Positions 24,788 through 34,800 of a stretch of 64,000 nt of DNA are shown here, one piece after another. Position 1 is the first letter of the stretch, and each line of letters starts with the position of its first letter. Source of the DNA: Chloroflexota bacterium. Lineage in GTDB: Bacteria; Chloroflexota; Ktedonobacteria; Ktedonobacterales; Ktedonobacteraceae. Below the pieces are notes generated by a model. The model made no database searches, was not told the DNA's origin, and saw only the letters and a list, made by a program, of their open reading frames with translations. The translations under genes were made by a program, and so were the position numbers. The stretch is taken from assembly GCA_902812455.1 (NCBI GenBank), contig CADDZH010000009.1:13361-77360 (forward strand), given 5' to 3'.

Positions 24788-25071
24788 ATCCTTTCCTGCT
24801 CCTATCGTTGTAGAGCAGGAAGAAGCGCCTCCACCTCGTTAAAGAGCATCCGAGCCCAGGTGGCGGCTCGCTCCACTTCCCAGCCAGCAGGGGGCCCTCC
24901 GCTTTCATGGCCTTTACGAAGAAGTTTTCAGGCGGAACGATCGGTTCGATTCCCAGCGTTGGCGATTGGTCCCTATAGCCAGCACACAAAAAAGCTTTAC
25001 CTTCCCCTGGGATGCTCTATGAAACAGCCTAGAGATGTCGCTTATGAGCAAGCTGTTGTATGTTCTCTGGT

Positions 25072-25136
25072 TGTGAGTTTTTTGTGAGATTGTTGCCCGC
25101 TCTCGTGATATGTTTGTGATATGCACGACCTAAGAT
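25072..25136 (+). promoter_or_regulatory. Regulon promoter 10 (ferredoxin oxidoreductase operon)
   Basis: TGTGA at 25072, 25083 and 25115, CGTGA at 25104; the -10 is TAAGAT at 25131-25136. It faces the gene at 25245. Between this and promoter 9 (24788-25071) I see no gene. Confidence 0.77.
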
Positions 25137-25244
25137 TGCTTCTATACAAAACGATTTCCGGCGGCAACAATGCCTGAACCCCGGTGAAAAGAGAGCGCCG
25201 GGGCTGTGCCGGAAGCAAGAAGCTACTTGTGAGAGGAGGTTGAG

Positions 25245-27221
25245 ATGGCCTATCGCTTTCAGGTCAATCAACAGACATGTATTAATTGTGGTATTTGTAT
25301 GGATTTATGCCCGGTACGCTGCCTGGACATGACCCGGCCAGCAGGGGAAGGCGAACACGGGCAGGAGGAACAACTGCTGAGTCCTATTCCTGATGGTTCG
25401 GCGATGCACCCATGGATGATGCTAGCGCCAGTCCAGGTCGCCCCATGCATCGGCTGCCAGGTCTGCGCCCAGGAATGTCCCACCAATGCCATCACGATCG
25501 AGAGCAGCGTCCAGGAAGTCGTGTACAGCCAGCGCGGTATTGTCACCCACGTGCCGGACGAGCGCGGCTGGCACTCGCTGGATGCCTATACCCGCGCCAC
25601 CGCCGAAGAGCCGGGGGAAACTCCTTGGGGCGAGGGACGCGCCTGGCATGTGGCCGAGCGGCAGGCTGTCTGGCAGAGCTGGCGGAGCTGGCTAGGGGAG
25701 CGCAAAGAAGACCTGCGGGCTCCCTGCCAGGCGGCCTGCCCGGTTGGTACCAACGCGGGGCTGTATGTGAGCCTGATTGCCCAGGGCCGCTATGACGAAG
25801 CGCTGGAGGTAGCTTCGGAACCCAACCCGTTCCCGGCTATTTGCGGGCGGGTCTGTACGGCGCCCTGCGAGGATGCCTGCCGCCGGGGGGAGTTTGATCT
25901 GCCCATTGCTATCCGCGATCTCAAGCGCTTTGCCACCGACCATGGCACACCCGGCAAGCGCAGAGTGAGACCGCCAAAGCAGCATTACGCCGAGAAAGTG
26001 GCCATTGTGGGCGCCGGGCCAACCGGGCTCTCCGCGGCTTACTACCTGGCCCGCCGGGGCTACACGGTGACCGTCTTTGATGCCATGCCGGTCGCCGGGG
26101 GCATGATGGCGATCGGTATCCCCGAATATCGCCTGCCACGCGCCGAGTTGAACCGCGATATTGACGCTATGCGCGAGCTGGGCGTCGAGATCCGCCTGAA
26201 CACGGCTCTGGGGCGCGATATCTCGCTGGAAGAACTCCAGGAGAGCTATCAGGCGGTGTTGTTAGCAGTTGGCGCACAACGCAGCCAGACGCTCAATATT
26301 CCGGGCGAGGGCCAGCTCTCTGGCGTCCTGCCGGCGACCACTTTCCTCAAGGATTTTAACCTCAACCCGGATACCCGGCTCAGCGGCGATGTGGCCGTCA
26401 TCGGTGGTGGCAGCACGGCGATGGATGCCGCCCGCTCCGCCTTGCGCGCAGGCGCCTCGAGCGTGCACGTGCTCTACCGGCGCCGGCGCGTCGATATGCC
26501 GGCCCAACTCGAAGAGGTGCGGGCTGCGCTGGCTGAAGGCATCCAGATCCACGAACTCGCGAGCCCACGCCTCTTCATTGGGACGGAAGAAGGCCATGTA
26601 CAGGCCATTCGCTGCCAGCGCATGACCGTAGGGGAACCAGATGCCAGAGGCCGGCGCAACCCGCTGCCCATTCCAGGCGAGGAGTTCGACTTGGCCGCCG
26701 ATGTGGTGCTGGTGGCCATTGGTGAGGCGCCCGATCCGTCCTTCTTACCACAGGGCACCAGTGTAGGCGTGGCTCCCTGGGGTGGGCTGCTCATCAATCC
26801 GGTGACCCTGGCCACCGGGGCTCCCGGCATCTTTGCCGCAGGCGATGTGACCTATGGACCCAAGTCGATTATTCACGCGGCGGCCCATGGCCGCAAAGCG
26901 GCACAGTCCATCCATGCCTACCTGCGCAAGCGCTCCCCGGCTGAGGTCTCTGAGATGCCTGAGGATGAATTCCAGACGGTCTCTACGCTGCCACCTGATG
27001 GTCGCATCACGCTCGACCTGCGGCCTACCCCGCGCGAGGTCATGCCACTGAGAGATGGCAATGCCTCAAGGGACCGCTCTATTGAATTCGCCACAGGCTT
27101 TACCGAAGAGCAAGCCCGGCGCGAGGCGAGCCGTTGCTTGCGCTGCGACCTGGCCTACCTTTGCCCAACTGTCCATGTCATTGCTGCCGAGAGCGTCACG
27201 CTGGCCCCGGCCAACCGGTGA
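25245..27221 (+). CDS. Ferredoxin-domain / GltD-like FAD-NAD(P) oxidoreductase
   Basis: 658 residues. Residues 1-90 carry two [4Fe-4S] motifs (CINCGICMDLCPVRC and CIGCQVCAQECP). Residues about 165-230 form the GltD-type iron-sulfur region (CQAACPVGTN, CGRVCTAPCEDACRRG). Then follow FAD binding (VAIVGAGPTGLSAAYYLA), NAD(P) binding (VAVIGGGSTAMDAARSAL) and a second FAD motif (GIFAAGDV). A C-terminal CLRCD motif ends the chain. Such enzymes pass electrons between ferredoxin and NAD(P)H. Together with PFOR (31868), also array-controlled, it would link pyruvate oxidation to pyridine nucleotides. The ATG follows GAGAGGAGG. It is first in an operon with two membrane proteins. Confidence 0.88.
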   Translation: MAYRFQVNQQTCINCGICMDLCPVRCLDMTRPAGEGEHGQEEQLLSPIPDGSAMHPWMMLAPVQVAPCIGCQVCAQECPTNAITIESSVQEVVYSQRGIVTHVPDERGWHSLDAYTRATAEEPGETPWGEGRAWHVAERQAVWQSWRSWLGERKEDLRAPCQAACPVGTNAGLYVSLIAQGRYDEALEVASEPNPFPAICGRVCTAPCEDACRRGEFDLPIAIRDLKRFATDHGTPGKRRVRPPKQHYAEKVAIVGAGPTGLSAAYYLARRGYTVTVFDAMPVAGGMMAIGIPEYRLPRAELNRDIDAMRELGVEIRLNTALGRDISLEELQESYQAVLLAVGAQRSQTLNIPGEGQLSGVLPATTFLKDFNLNPDTRLSGDVAVIGGGSTAMDAARSALRAGASSVHVLYRRRRVDMPAQLEEVRAALAEGIQIHELASPRLFIGTEEGHVQAIRCQRMTVGEPDARGRRNPLPIPGEEFDLAADVVLVAIGEAPDPSFLPQGTSVGVAPWGGLLINPVTLATGAPGIFAAGDVTYGPKSIIHAAAHGRKAAQSIHAYLRKRSPAEVSEMPEDEFQTVSTLPPDGRITLDLRPTPREVMPLRDGNASRDRSIEFATGFTEEQARREASRCLRCDLAYLCPTVHVIAAESVTLAPANR

Positions 27222-27265
27222 TGCTCCACGTCGTCTGTTTTTGTTTGAAAGAAGGAGCTATTCCG

Positions 27266-27904
27266 ATGAGTGTTGATCAACTGACGCAAGCCATTATTAA
27301 TGGCATCAATGCCGGAGGTGAGCAGTTCCTGGAAGGCACGCTCGCCGCAGTCTTGCCCATCATGTGGCTGGCCATCCTGGGCTTGCACCTGGGCCGGCCT
27401 TACATCCTGGACATGATCGACCGCTTTACCCTGCGCCTGGGCGCCGACCTGCTCTGGCTGGTCTACATCGCCCTGCGCGATTTGCTGATCGTCTCTGGCG
27501 TGGTGATGAGTTTTATGTTTTTCTTCCCCGATGTGGTGATAACTGACCAGCTCCCGCTCACCGGTGGTCTGGCCGCTGCCAGCCTGTTCGGCGTCCTGCT
27601 GGTCAAACTGATGGGCGATCCCGATCATAACCTGCGGGACTTCCAAATTGTCACCGTGTTGCTGGGGATTGGAGCGATTTTTTACTTTGTCCCCTATGTC
27701 TTTGGCGTACAGTTCAGCAGCCTGGCTCCAGGCTCTCTTGCCCCGGTCAGCAATTTCCTGGTAACAAACAGTAATCCAGGCTGGGCCGTGGGCATGGCCT
27801 ATGTCTCTATCGCCTTGCTGGCTATTATGGGAGCAGTTGCGGCTGGCTATACCCTGCTCACCGGTGGGCGCGCCGAGGTCGAGGAACCGGCAGCCAATCA
27901 GTAG
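27266..27904 (+). CDS. Five-helix membrane protein, oxidoreductase-linked (paralog A)
   Basis: 212 residues with about five hydrophobic segments. It is paralogous to the next gene: both share LHLGRPYxL, then R-x2-LR-GAD-x2-W-x-Y, an Arg-Asp in the second helix region, and a DLPITG/QLPLTG-like loop. There is no heme or quinone motif that I can name. The ATG follows AAGAAGGAGC. It lies 44 bp after the oxidoreductase, so it is probably a membrane partner of that enzyme; this is inference from operon position. Confidence 0.7.
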   Translation: MSVDQLTQAIINGINAGGEQFLEGTLAAVLPIMWLAILGLHLGRPYILDMIDRFTLRLGADLLWLVYIALRDLLIVSGVVMSFMFFFPDVVITDQLPLTGGLAAASLFGVLLVKLMGDPDHNLRDFQIVTVLLGIGAIFYFVPYVFGVQFSSLAPGSLAPVSNFLVTNSNPGWAVGMAYVSIALLAIMGAVAAGYTLLTGGRAEVEEPAANQ

Positions 27905-27946
27905 AACATACGCTAGAAGCCCAAAGAACGAAAAAGGAGAGTTCTC

Positions 27947-28618
27947 ATGAAACCTGATGATGTCGCTACTGCGATAACCAATGCCTTGATCCAGGGAGGA
28001 GCCCAGTGGCTGGTGAGTACCATCGTGGCCTTCTTACCCGCCCTGTGGACCATGACCCTGCTCTTACACCTGGGCCGGCCCTACATGCTGCGCACGCTGC
28101 GTCGCTGTGGCTTGCGCTTTGGGGCAGATGTGTGGTGGATGTCCTACTTGCTTATGCGTGATGCCGTCCTGCTGATGACCTTCGCGCTGAGCTGGATTTT
28201 CTTCTCGCCGGCCATTGTGGCCAATGCGTCCCTGCCAATCACCGGTCCCCTTGCCGCGCTCTGCCTGCTCCTGGCGCTGGCAGTCAAGCTCTCGCGGCGC
28301 GTGGATGATGACCGGCAGGCCTATCGCCTCTCGACGGTCTTCCTGGTGGTGGGAGCGACGCTGTACTATGCCGTGCAGGTCTTCGCGGTGGAAGCCACCA
28401 GCCAATCCTACTATGGCTTTGCGCAATCCTTCGTGAGCAGCGCCAACCCGGCGGTGGCCCTCGTGATCATGTGGATATCGATGGCAGGCGTGGCGCTGGT
28501 CGCTGCATGGCTGTTCGTGCGGCTCTTGATTTCCGCCAATCGCTCGATGGCACGCCGGTTGGCCAGGGAAGAATCCCAACCCCAGCCTCCTCGCGAACGG
28601 ATTCCGGCTGTGCAATAG
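27947..28618 (+). CDS. Five-helix membrane protein, oxidoreductase-linked (paralog B)
   Basis: 223 residues, paralog of the upstream gene: an amphipathic N-terminus (ALIQGGAQWLVSTIVAFLPALW), LLHLGRPYML, LRFGADVWWMSYLLMRD and five hydrophobic segments, with a basic C-terminal tail. No known family is recalled. The ATG follows AAAAAGGAGAG. A hetero-oligomeric membrane module with paralog A is plausible. Confidence 0.7.
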   Translation: MKPDDVATAITNALIQGGAQWLVSTIVAFLPALWTMTLLLHLGRPYMLRTLRRCGLRFGADVWWMSYLLMRDAVLLMTFALSWIFFSPAIVANASLPITGPLAALCLLLALAVKLSRRVDDDRQAYRLSTVFLVVGATLYYAVQVFAVEATSQSYYGFAQSFVSSANPAVALVIMWISMAGVALVAAWLFVRLLISANRSMARRLAREESQPQPPRERIPAVQ

Positions 28619-28779
28619 GGCATAAGAGAATCAAGTCTGGCCCAAGTGCGTATTATATAAAGGAAGGGCAGGGCTACCTCATGAAGAGAGGCCCCGCCTT
28701 TCAACCCCTTTCGCACAACTCCGGCTTCAGAAAAGAGGAACAGAAGTATAGCTGAGCTCTGTGATGGTAGTGATTAGCG

Positions 28780-28798
28780 AGGCTTAACCAATAAGCCT
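28780..28798. terminator. Hairpin between convergent operons
   Basis: AGGCTTA and TAAGCCT with a five-base loop lie exactly at the 3' end of the response regulator gene and after the membrane protein operon. No strong T-tract follows. Confidence 0.4.
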
Positions 28799-29526
28799 TA
28801 TATTGCCTGTGTGATCTCAGGGTGGGTGGCGAGATAATAGCCGACGCCCACTTTGGTCAGGATATAGCGCGGATGAGCAGGATCGGCTTCCAGTTTGTGC
28901 CGTAAGCGGTTGATATTCACCTGGAGCATATGGCTCTCTCCCACATACTCGGCTCCCCATACACGCTCCAACAGGAGGTCCTGCGTCACCACCCGCCCCG
29001 CATTTTGCGCCAGGTAGGCAAGGATACTATACTCTGTGGGAGTTAGAGGCACCTCCTGGCCAGCCAGGGTGACCAGGTGCTGGGAGTAATCAATGGTGAG
29101 ATCTCCAATGCTGAACATTGCCTGCAGGCCCTGTGTATGTTCTTTTGCCATCAACTGTGAGCGGCGCAAGACCGCCCGCACTCGTGCCAGCAGTTCGTCA
29201 ACGCTAAACGGCTTGGTCAGGTAGTCATCTGCTCCCAGGTCGAGGCCACGTACTTTGTCCTGTTCCTGTCCACGAGCAGTGAGAATAATGATCGGTACGG
29301 TTGAGTACTCGCGTACCCGTTGGCAAACGGTGAAGCCGTCCATCTTAGGCATCATCACATCAAGGATGACCAGATCGGGCATGCGGCTCTCAATCTGCTC
29401 CAGGGCTTGCTGGCCATCGCTAACCGGGATGACATCATAGCCTTCCAGTTCGAGGTTGCGCGTGACCAGCCTCAGAAGCTGCGGGTCATCGTCGGCTGCG
29501 ACAATGGTTATTTTCTTTGCTGGCAT
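28798..29526 (-). CDS. OmpR/PhoB-family response regulator
   Basis: 242 residues. Receiver domain: acidic pair D12-D14 region, phosphoacceptor D56 in LVILDVMMP, the conserved Thr in IILTARG and Lys in LTKPFS. The C-terminal winged helix (about 135-235) contains PLTPTEYSILAYLAQNAGRVVTQDLLLERVW and MLQVNINRLRHKLE, typical of the PhoB/KdpE branch. This class binds tandem direct repeats about 11 bp apart, the same geometry as the 25 arrays listed here. It lies 36 bp downstream of its kinase, and the operon itself is preceded by an array, so it is the best candidate for the regulator of the whole set. Confidence 0.92.
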   Translation of the reverse strand: MPAKKITIVAADDDPQLLRLVTRNLELEGYDVIPVSDGQQALEQIESRMPDLVILDVMMPKMDGFTVCQRVREYSTVPIIILTARGQEQDKVRGLDLGADDYLTKPFSVDELLARVRAVLRRSQLMAKEHTQGLQAMFSIGDLTIDYSQHLVTLAGQEVPLTPTEYSILAYLAQNAGRVVTQDLLLERVWGAEYVGESHMLQVNINRLRHKLEADPAHPRYILTKVGVGYYLATHPEITQAI

Positions 29527-29562
29527 AGTATCTGTCGTCCCTTCTGTGTATTCTGTCCATCT

Positions 29563-31074
29563 CTATTGTATACTTTTTAGCCGATGGATGTCTTCTACGC
29601 TCGTGCTTGGCTCATCTATTGGCAGCAGGACATGGAAGGCGCTTCCTTCTCCCGGTGAGCTCTCAGCCCAGATGCTACCGTCATGCAATTCGACAATGCG
29701 CTTGCAGATTGCCAAACCGAGTCCAAGGCCACCCGTTTCTCTCGTGAGTCGCATATCGACGCGATGGAAACGGTCGAAGATGCGTCCAAGTTGCCCGGCA
29801 GGGATACCCATCCCGGTATCAGAGATGCACAGTTCTAACATGGGCTGTGGCGGCTCGACTGGTGTTTGAGTATCAGGGCTTCTGGTATGACCATTGGGGT
29901 CGAATGCTGATACCTGCTCGAGAGCGCGCCGGCTTTGCATGACTGGACGTACCAGAACGCGGATGGTGCCGCCTTGCGGGGAATAGGTGATCGCATTCTC
30001 AAGCACATTGTCCAGCACTTCTCGCAGGCGCCGCCGGTCGGCCTGGATCAGCGGAACGGTTGTGGCGGACTTTCTGTCCAGTGTCTCCAGTTGCAGGTGG
30101 AGAGTGAAGCGGCCAGGAGCCTGCTGGTTGACCCGCTCCTCGAGAGCAATAAGCGCTTCCTGCACCAGGCGGGCCATGTCCACCGGCGAGCGCTGGATGC
30201 TGATCGCCCCGGTATCCAGTTGCGACATTTCCAGCAAGCGCTCAATAATGAGTTCCAGCCGGTCGCTCGCCTCGTTAATAGCGAGCAAGAACTGGTGCCG
30301 CTCCTCGCGAGACAGACGCCGCTCATGGCGCAAGAGCGTGGCGGCATAGCCTTTAATAGAGGCCAGTGGGCTGCGCAGTTCATGGCTGATGGTGGCCAGC
30401 AGTTCCGCTTTGAGCAACTCCATGCCTCGCAGGGCTTCCCGCTCTGCCGTCTTCTCAAGTTCCTGGATACGTTCAGCCTGCAAGAGGCTCACGATCACAG
30501 CACCAACGGCATCTGCCACAAAAGGCAGGATTTTGTGCCCTTGTTCGGAGGCCCTGGCGCACACCCCTTCTTCCAACCCATCCCAGCCCAGGACTAGTTG
30601 AACATGCAGGCGCTCCTTCCCCAGCGTGGCTGGCATCCCTGCCTGGCTTTGAGAGAAGCTGCTTTCTCCCGCAGGCCCATCGAGAGCTACATGATACATG
30701 ATCCAGCATGAGAGGTCTGGTGTGGCCTGGATGGCAGCGGCAGCGGCTCCTGCTGATGGAGAGGTAGACAGCAGCGAGGATGCCTCTTCCTCGTGCATCC
30801 TATGCATGGCTAACACACGCGTTCCCTTGCGGTCCGGCACTCGAGGCGAAGCGGATGGTTCAGGTGCTACAGGCTCCTCACTTGTTAGAAGGAATATAGC
30901 TCCACGTTGTGCCGAACAAAGCGCGAGCAGGCGCTCTAGCAATCTATCTGCCACCCGCTGCCCTGTCGCTTCTGAGCCGATCCCCACGATCTTCGCGAGT
31001 TTCGCCAGATCGATCAGTGCCGCCGTTACTTCAGGCATAGCTAATCCAGGGGATGTTATTTCGGGCGCTTCCAT
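29563..31074 (-). CDS. Soluble sensor histidine kinase with N-terminal GAF-like domain
   Basis: 503 residues, no transmembrane segment, so it senses a cytosolic signal. Residues about 15-200 look like a GAF domain (LLERLLALCSAQRGAIFLLT, later HKILPFVADAVGAVIVSLL). Residues 221-290 are the dimerisation/phosphoacceptor domain with H231 in ATISHELRSPLASIKG. The ATPase domain has the N box DNVLENAITYSPQGG, G1 DTGMGIPAG and G2 TGGLGLGLAICKRIVELHDG. GAF kinases can bind heme, nucleotides or other ligands; the ligand here is unknown. Cys53, Cys123 and Cys172 are possible redox residues. It forms an operon with the response regulator and is preceded by promoter 11. Confidence 0.9.
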   Translation of the reverse strand: MEAPEITSPGLAMPEVTAALIDLAKLAKIVGIGSEATGQRVADRLLERLLALCSAQRGAIFLLTSEEPVAPEPSASPRVPDRKGTRVLAMHRMHEEEASSLLSTSPSAGAAAAAIQATPDLSCWIMYHVALDGPAGESSFSQSQAGMPATLGKERLHVQLVLGWDGLEEGVCARASEQGHKILPFVADAVGAVIVSLLQAERIQELEKTAEREALRGMELLKAELLATISHELRSPLASIKGYAATLLRHERRLSREERHQFLLAINEASDRLELIIERLLEMSQLDTGAISIQRSPVDMARLVQEALIALEERVNQQAPGRFTLHLQLETLDRKSATTVPLIQADRRRLREVLDNVLENAITYSPQGGTIRVLVRPVMQSRRALEQVSAFDPNGHTRSPDTQTPVEPPQPMLELCISDTGMGIPAGQLGRIFDRFHRVDMRLTRETGGLGLGLAICKRIVELHDGSIWAESSPGEGSAFHVLLPIDEPSTSVEDIHRLKSIQ

Positions 31075-31145
31075 GTTCTTTCTCTACCATTCCATCTTAG
31101 GCGCTTTATGATACATTCATACCCCGCTTGCGTTCTGTTTTATTA

Positions 31146-31209
31146 ACTATACGAAGGAATGCTCACAACCAAATCACGAAATGTGCGCTCGTATCACAAT
31201 CACATCACA
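31146..31209 (-). promoter_or_regulatory. Regulon promoter 11 (two-component system): autoregulatory array
   Basis: Plus-strand TCACA at 31205, 31194 and 31163, TCACG at 31174; the minus-strand -10 is TATAGT at 31151-31146, 16 bp after the last box. It drives the kinase/regulator operon, implying autoregulation. Confidence 0.78.
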
Positions 31210-31259
31210 AAAGCAAGTTCTCTCTTCTCTGAGAGGCAAGCTTGTTTACTTTTGCCTGG

Positions 31260-31505
31260 CTATGGCACCGGGCTACTTTCTATGCTCGTTTCTGCTGTGA
31301 TGGTGCGCGTAAGGGACTCGGCAACGGCACGGACAAATGCCTGGCCACAGTCAAGGCAGAAGAATCCCCCATCGTTGTGATATTTCCCACCGATAGCCGT
31401 GAGCTGCCGGACAGCAGGCTTCCCACACCACTCACACAACTGCCCTTCCGGGGCAAAGTCAACAGAAACAGGCTGGCGAAATTCATTGGATTCATTCTTA
31501 AACAT
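31260..31505 (-). CDS. Small zinc-ribbon protein
   Basis: 81 residues with two CxxC knuckles (LCEWCGKPA and FFCLDCGQAF) separated by about 25 residues, suggesting one structural zinc site. No family name is recalled; it may be a small nucleic-acid or protein-binding ribbon. The ATG at 31505 follows GAAAGGAGGAAG. It is controlled by promoter 12. It ends 51 bp before the promoter 11 array of the two-component operon. Confidence 0.65.
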   Translation of the reverse strand: MFKNESNEFRQPVSVDFAPEGQLCEWCGKPAVRQLTAIGGKYHNDGGFFCLDCGQAFVRAVAESLTRTITAETSIESSPVP

Positions 31506-31544
31506 CAGCTTCCTCCTTTCCTGTTCACGCAGGTCCATGCTACC

Positions 31545-31609
31545 AGCGTACAGGATTGATCTCACAACCCGCTCACAATCTGGCAAGCAGGCATCACAAA
31601 ATAGTAACA
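31545..31609 (-). promoter_or_regulatory. Regulon promoter 12 (zinc ribbon): TGTGA four-box array
   Basis: Plus-strand TAACA 31605, TCACA 31594, 31573 and 31562; the minus-strand -10 is TACGCT at 31550-31545. It faces the gene at 31505. Confidence 0.7.
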
Positions 31610-31733
31610 GCATTGGCATAGGAGATGGCTATGTACTTGCTTCATTCCTGGGGTTCACCATTGGACAGGAAACCGGTCGGGTTGACCGTCACTCACTTCA
31701 GGATCAGCAAACAATTATGCCTCTTGCATAGAA

Positions 31734-31798
31734 TGTGATGATTTTGTGATATCCCAATCGCAGGCTGTAACCATTTTGTGATATCAAGCGCATATGCT
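31734..31798 (+). promoter_or_regulatory. Regulon promoter 13 (PFOR): TGTGA four-box array
   Basis: TGTGA at 31734, 31745 and 31777, TGTAA at 31766; the -10 is TATGCT at 31793-31798. It faces nifJ/PFOR at 31868. Confidence 0.8.
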
Positions 31799-31867
31799 TG
31801 AAGCTAAGCATTGTATCAATGGCGAAGAAGAGCCTTCTAAACCTCGTCCTAGATATTGGAGGAAGAA

Positions 31868-34800
31868 ATGGAACGTACCTGGGTCACTTTGGAGGGGAAT
31901 GAGGCAGTCGCCCATATCGCGTACGCCTTGAGCGACGTGGCGGCGATATACCCCATTACCCCATCAACGCCAATGGGCGAACTTGCTGATGCATGGTCTG
32001 CGGAGGGCCGCCCCAACCTATGGGGAACGGTGCCGATCATTATCGAGATGCAATCGGAGGGTGGAGCTGCTGGGGCACTGCATGGGGCGCTGCAAACAGG
32101 AGCGCTCGCAACAACCTTTACCGCTTCTCAAGGATTGCTCTTGATGATTCCCAACATGTACAAGATTGCTGGCGAATTAACATCCACTGTCTTCCACGTG
32201 GCGGCCCGCTCACTGGCGGCGCAGGCGCTTTCGATCTTTGGCGATCACTCGGATGTGATGGCCACACGCTCTACCGGCTTTGCCCTGCTCGCCTCTAGCT
32301 CGGTGCAGGAAGCCCAGGATATGGCTTTGATTGCCCATGCTTCAACGCTCGAAGCCCGTGTCCCCTTCCTGCATTTCTTCGATGGCTTTCGCACCTCACA
32401 TGAGATCAGTAAGATCGAGCAACTGGCGCGAGACGATATGCGCGCCATGATCGATGACCGCCTGGTAGCGGCGCACCGGCAACGGGCTCTCTCGCCGGAG
32501 CATCCCTTCATTCGTGGCACCGCCCAGAACCCTGATGTGTATTTTCAGGCTCGCGAGACGGTCAATCCCTACTACCAGGCATGTCCAGGTATTGTACAGA
32601 ACACCATGGACAAATTTGCCGCCTTGATTGGCCGCTCTTATCACCTGTTTGACTATGTAGGAGCGCCAGATGCTGAACGTGTGATCGTCGTTATGGGCTC
32701 CGGGGCTGAGACTGCGCAAATGATGGCCAAATACTTGATTGCTCACGGTGCAAAGGTCGGAGTGGTTAACGTCCATCTCTATCGTCCCTTTTCTGTAGAG
32801 CGCTTCTTGCAGGCGCTGCCGTCTACTGTGAAGACCATAGCAGTGCTGGACCGCACAAAAGAGCCGGGCAGCATTGGGGAACCGCTCTACCTGGATGTCG
32901 TGGCTGCGGTCAACGAAGGCCAGGAGCAGGGAATGTCCCTCTCGCCGCGCATCATTGGCGGGCGTTATGGTCTCTCCTCAAAAGAATTCACGCCTGCCAT
33001 GGCCAGGGCAATCTTCGATGAAATGGGCCAGGACGAGCCAAAACAGCACTTTACGATTGGCATCAATGATGATGTGACGCATACCAGCCTGGAGTACGAT
33101 CCGGCCCTCTCCGTCGAGCCCGGAGATACCGTACAGTGCGTCTTCTGGGGGCTGGGTTCCGATGGTACCGTGGGAGCCAATAAAAACTCGATCAAGATCA
33201 TCGGCGAAGAGACGGATAATTACGCCCAGGGCTACTTCGTCTATGACTCCAAGAAATCCGGGTCGGTGACTATCTCCCACCTGCGCTTTGGCCCCAGCGC
33301 GATTCGCGCTCCCTACCAGATCGGGGCTGGCCAGGCTCATTTTGTCGCCTGCCACCAGTTCTCGCTTCTGGAGCGCTTTGATATCCTCAAGTACGCCTCG
33401 CCAGGTGGCATTTTCCTGCTTAATAGCATCTATGGGCCGGAGGACGTATGGAATCACCTGCCCGGCGAGGTGCAACAGGCAATCATAGACAAGGAACTGC
33501 GCTTCTACGTCATCGATGCCTACAAAGTGGCAGCGGCCACCGGTATGGGAGGACGCATCAATACCGTGATGCAAACCTGCTTCTTTGCGATCAGCGATAT
33601 CCTGCCGCGCGAACAGGCCATTGCCCAGATCAAGAAGAGCATCAAGAAGACCTATGGCAAACGCGGCGAAGCGGTCGTGCAAAAGAACTTCCAGGCCGTT
33701 GATGAAACCCTGGCGCATCTCTACGAAGTACATGTTCCTTCACCTCGAGAAGGAGAGATGAGCGCAGATACTGTTACAGCGAAGCGGCGCGCGCCTATCG
33801 CCTTGCCGGTGCTCACACGCCGCCCGCCGGTCCCATGTGAGGCTCCCGATTTTGTGCGCCAGGTGCTGGGCAAGTTGATTGCCGGAGAAGGGGATTCCTT
33901 GCCCGTCAGCGCCTTGCCCGTTGACGGCACGTATCCTTCCGGCACCGCTCAATGGGAGAAGCGCAACCTGACATTGGAGATGCCGGTGTGGGATCCCGAT
34001 ATCTGCATCCAATGCGGCAAATGTGTCATGGTCTGCCCCCATGCGGTTATTCGCGAGAAAGTCTATGACCCGGCCAATCTGGAAGGCGCTCCGGATTCAT
34101 TCCTGTCAACAGACGCGCATTTCAAAGAGTTTCCCGGCATGAAATACACGCTCCAGGTCTCGCCCGAAGACTGCACCGGCTGCAGCCTCTGTATCGAAGC
34201 CTGCCCGGTCAAAGATAAGCGGCAGGTGGGCCGTAAGGCCATCAATATGGCTCCGCAGCCACCCATTCGTGAACGGGAAAAGGAAAACTGGCAGTTCTTC
34301 CTCTCGTTGCCCGACGTCGATGCGACAGGCCTCAACCTGGCCGCGATCAAGAACTCGCAACTGCTCGCGCCCCTGTTCGAGTTCTCGGGCGCCTGTGAGG
34401 GGTGCGGCGAAACGCCCTATATCAAGCTGGCAACACAGTTGTTCGGCGACCATATGGTCGTTGCCAACGCAACCGGTTGTTCATCCATCTATGGCGGCAA
34501 TCTACCTACCACACCCTGGACGGTCAACCGCGAAGGACACGGTCCAGCCTGGTCGAATTCGCTCTTTGAAGACAATGCCGAGTTTGGCCTCGGTATGCGT
34601 ATATCCTTAGATAAACAGCAAGAATATGCGGGTGAGTTGCTCTCGCAATGTACAGACATTATCGGTGAGGAACTGATCTCTGCATTACGCAGCACCGATC
34701 AAACCACCTTAGCAGGAGTACAGGCACAGCGCGAGCGGGTTGCCGTGCTCAAACAGCGCTTGCAGAACCTGCAAAGCGATGATCCTTCCGTCACCTCGTG

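Noticed and set aside
24940..24965. tRNA T-arm-like GGTTCGATTCC
   Set aside because: No pairing stem around the loop and no acceptor or anticodon arms nearby.
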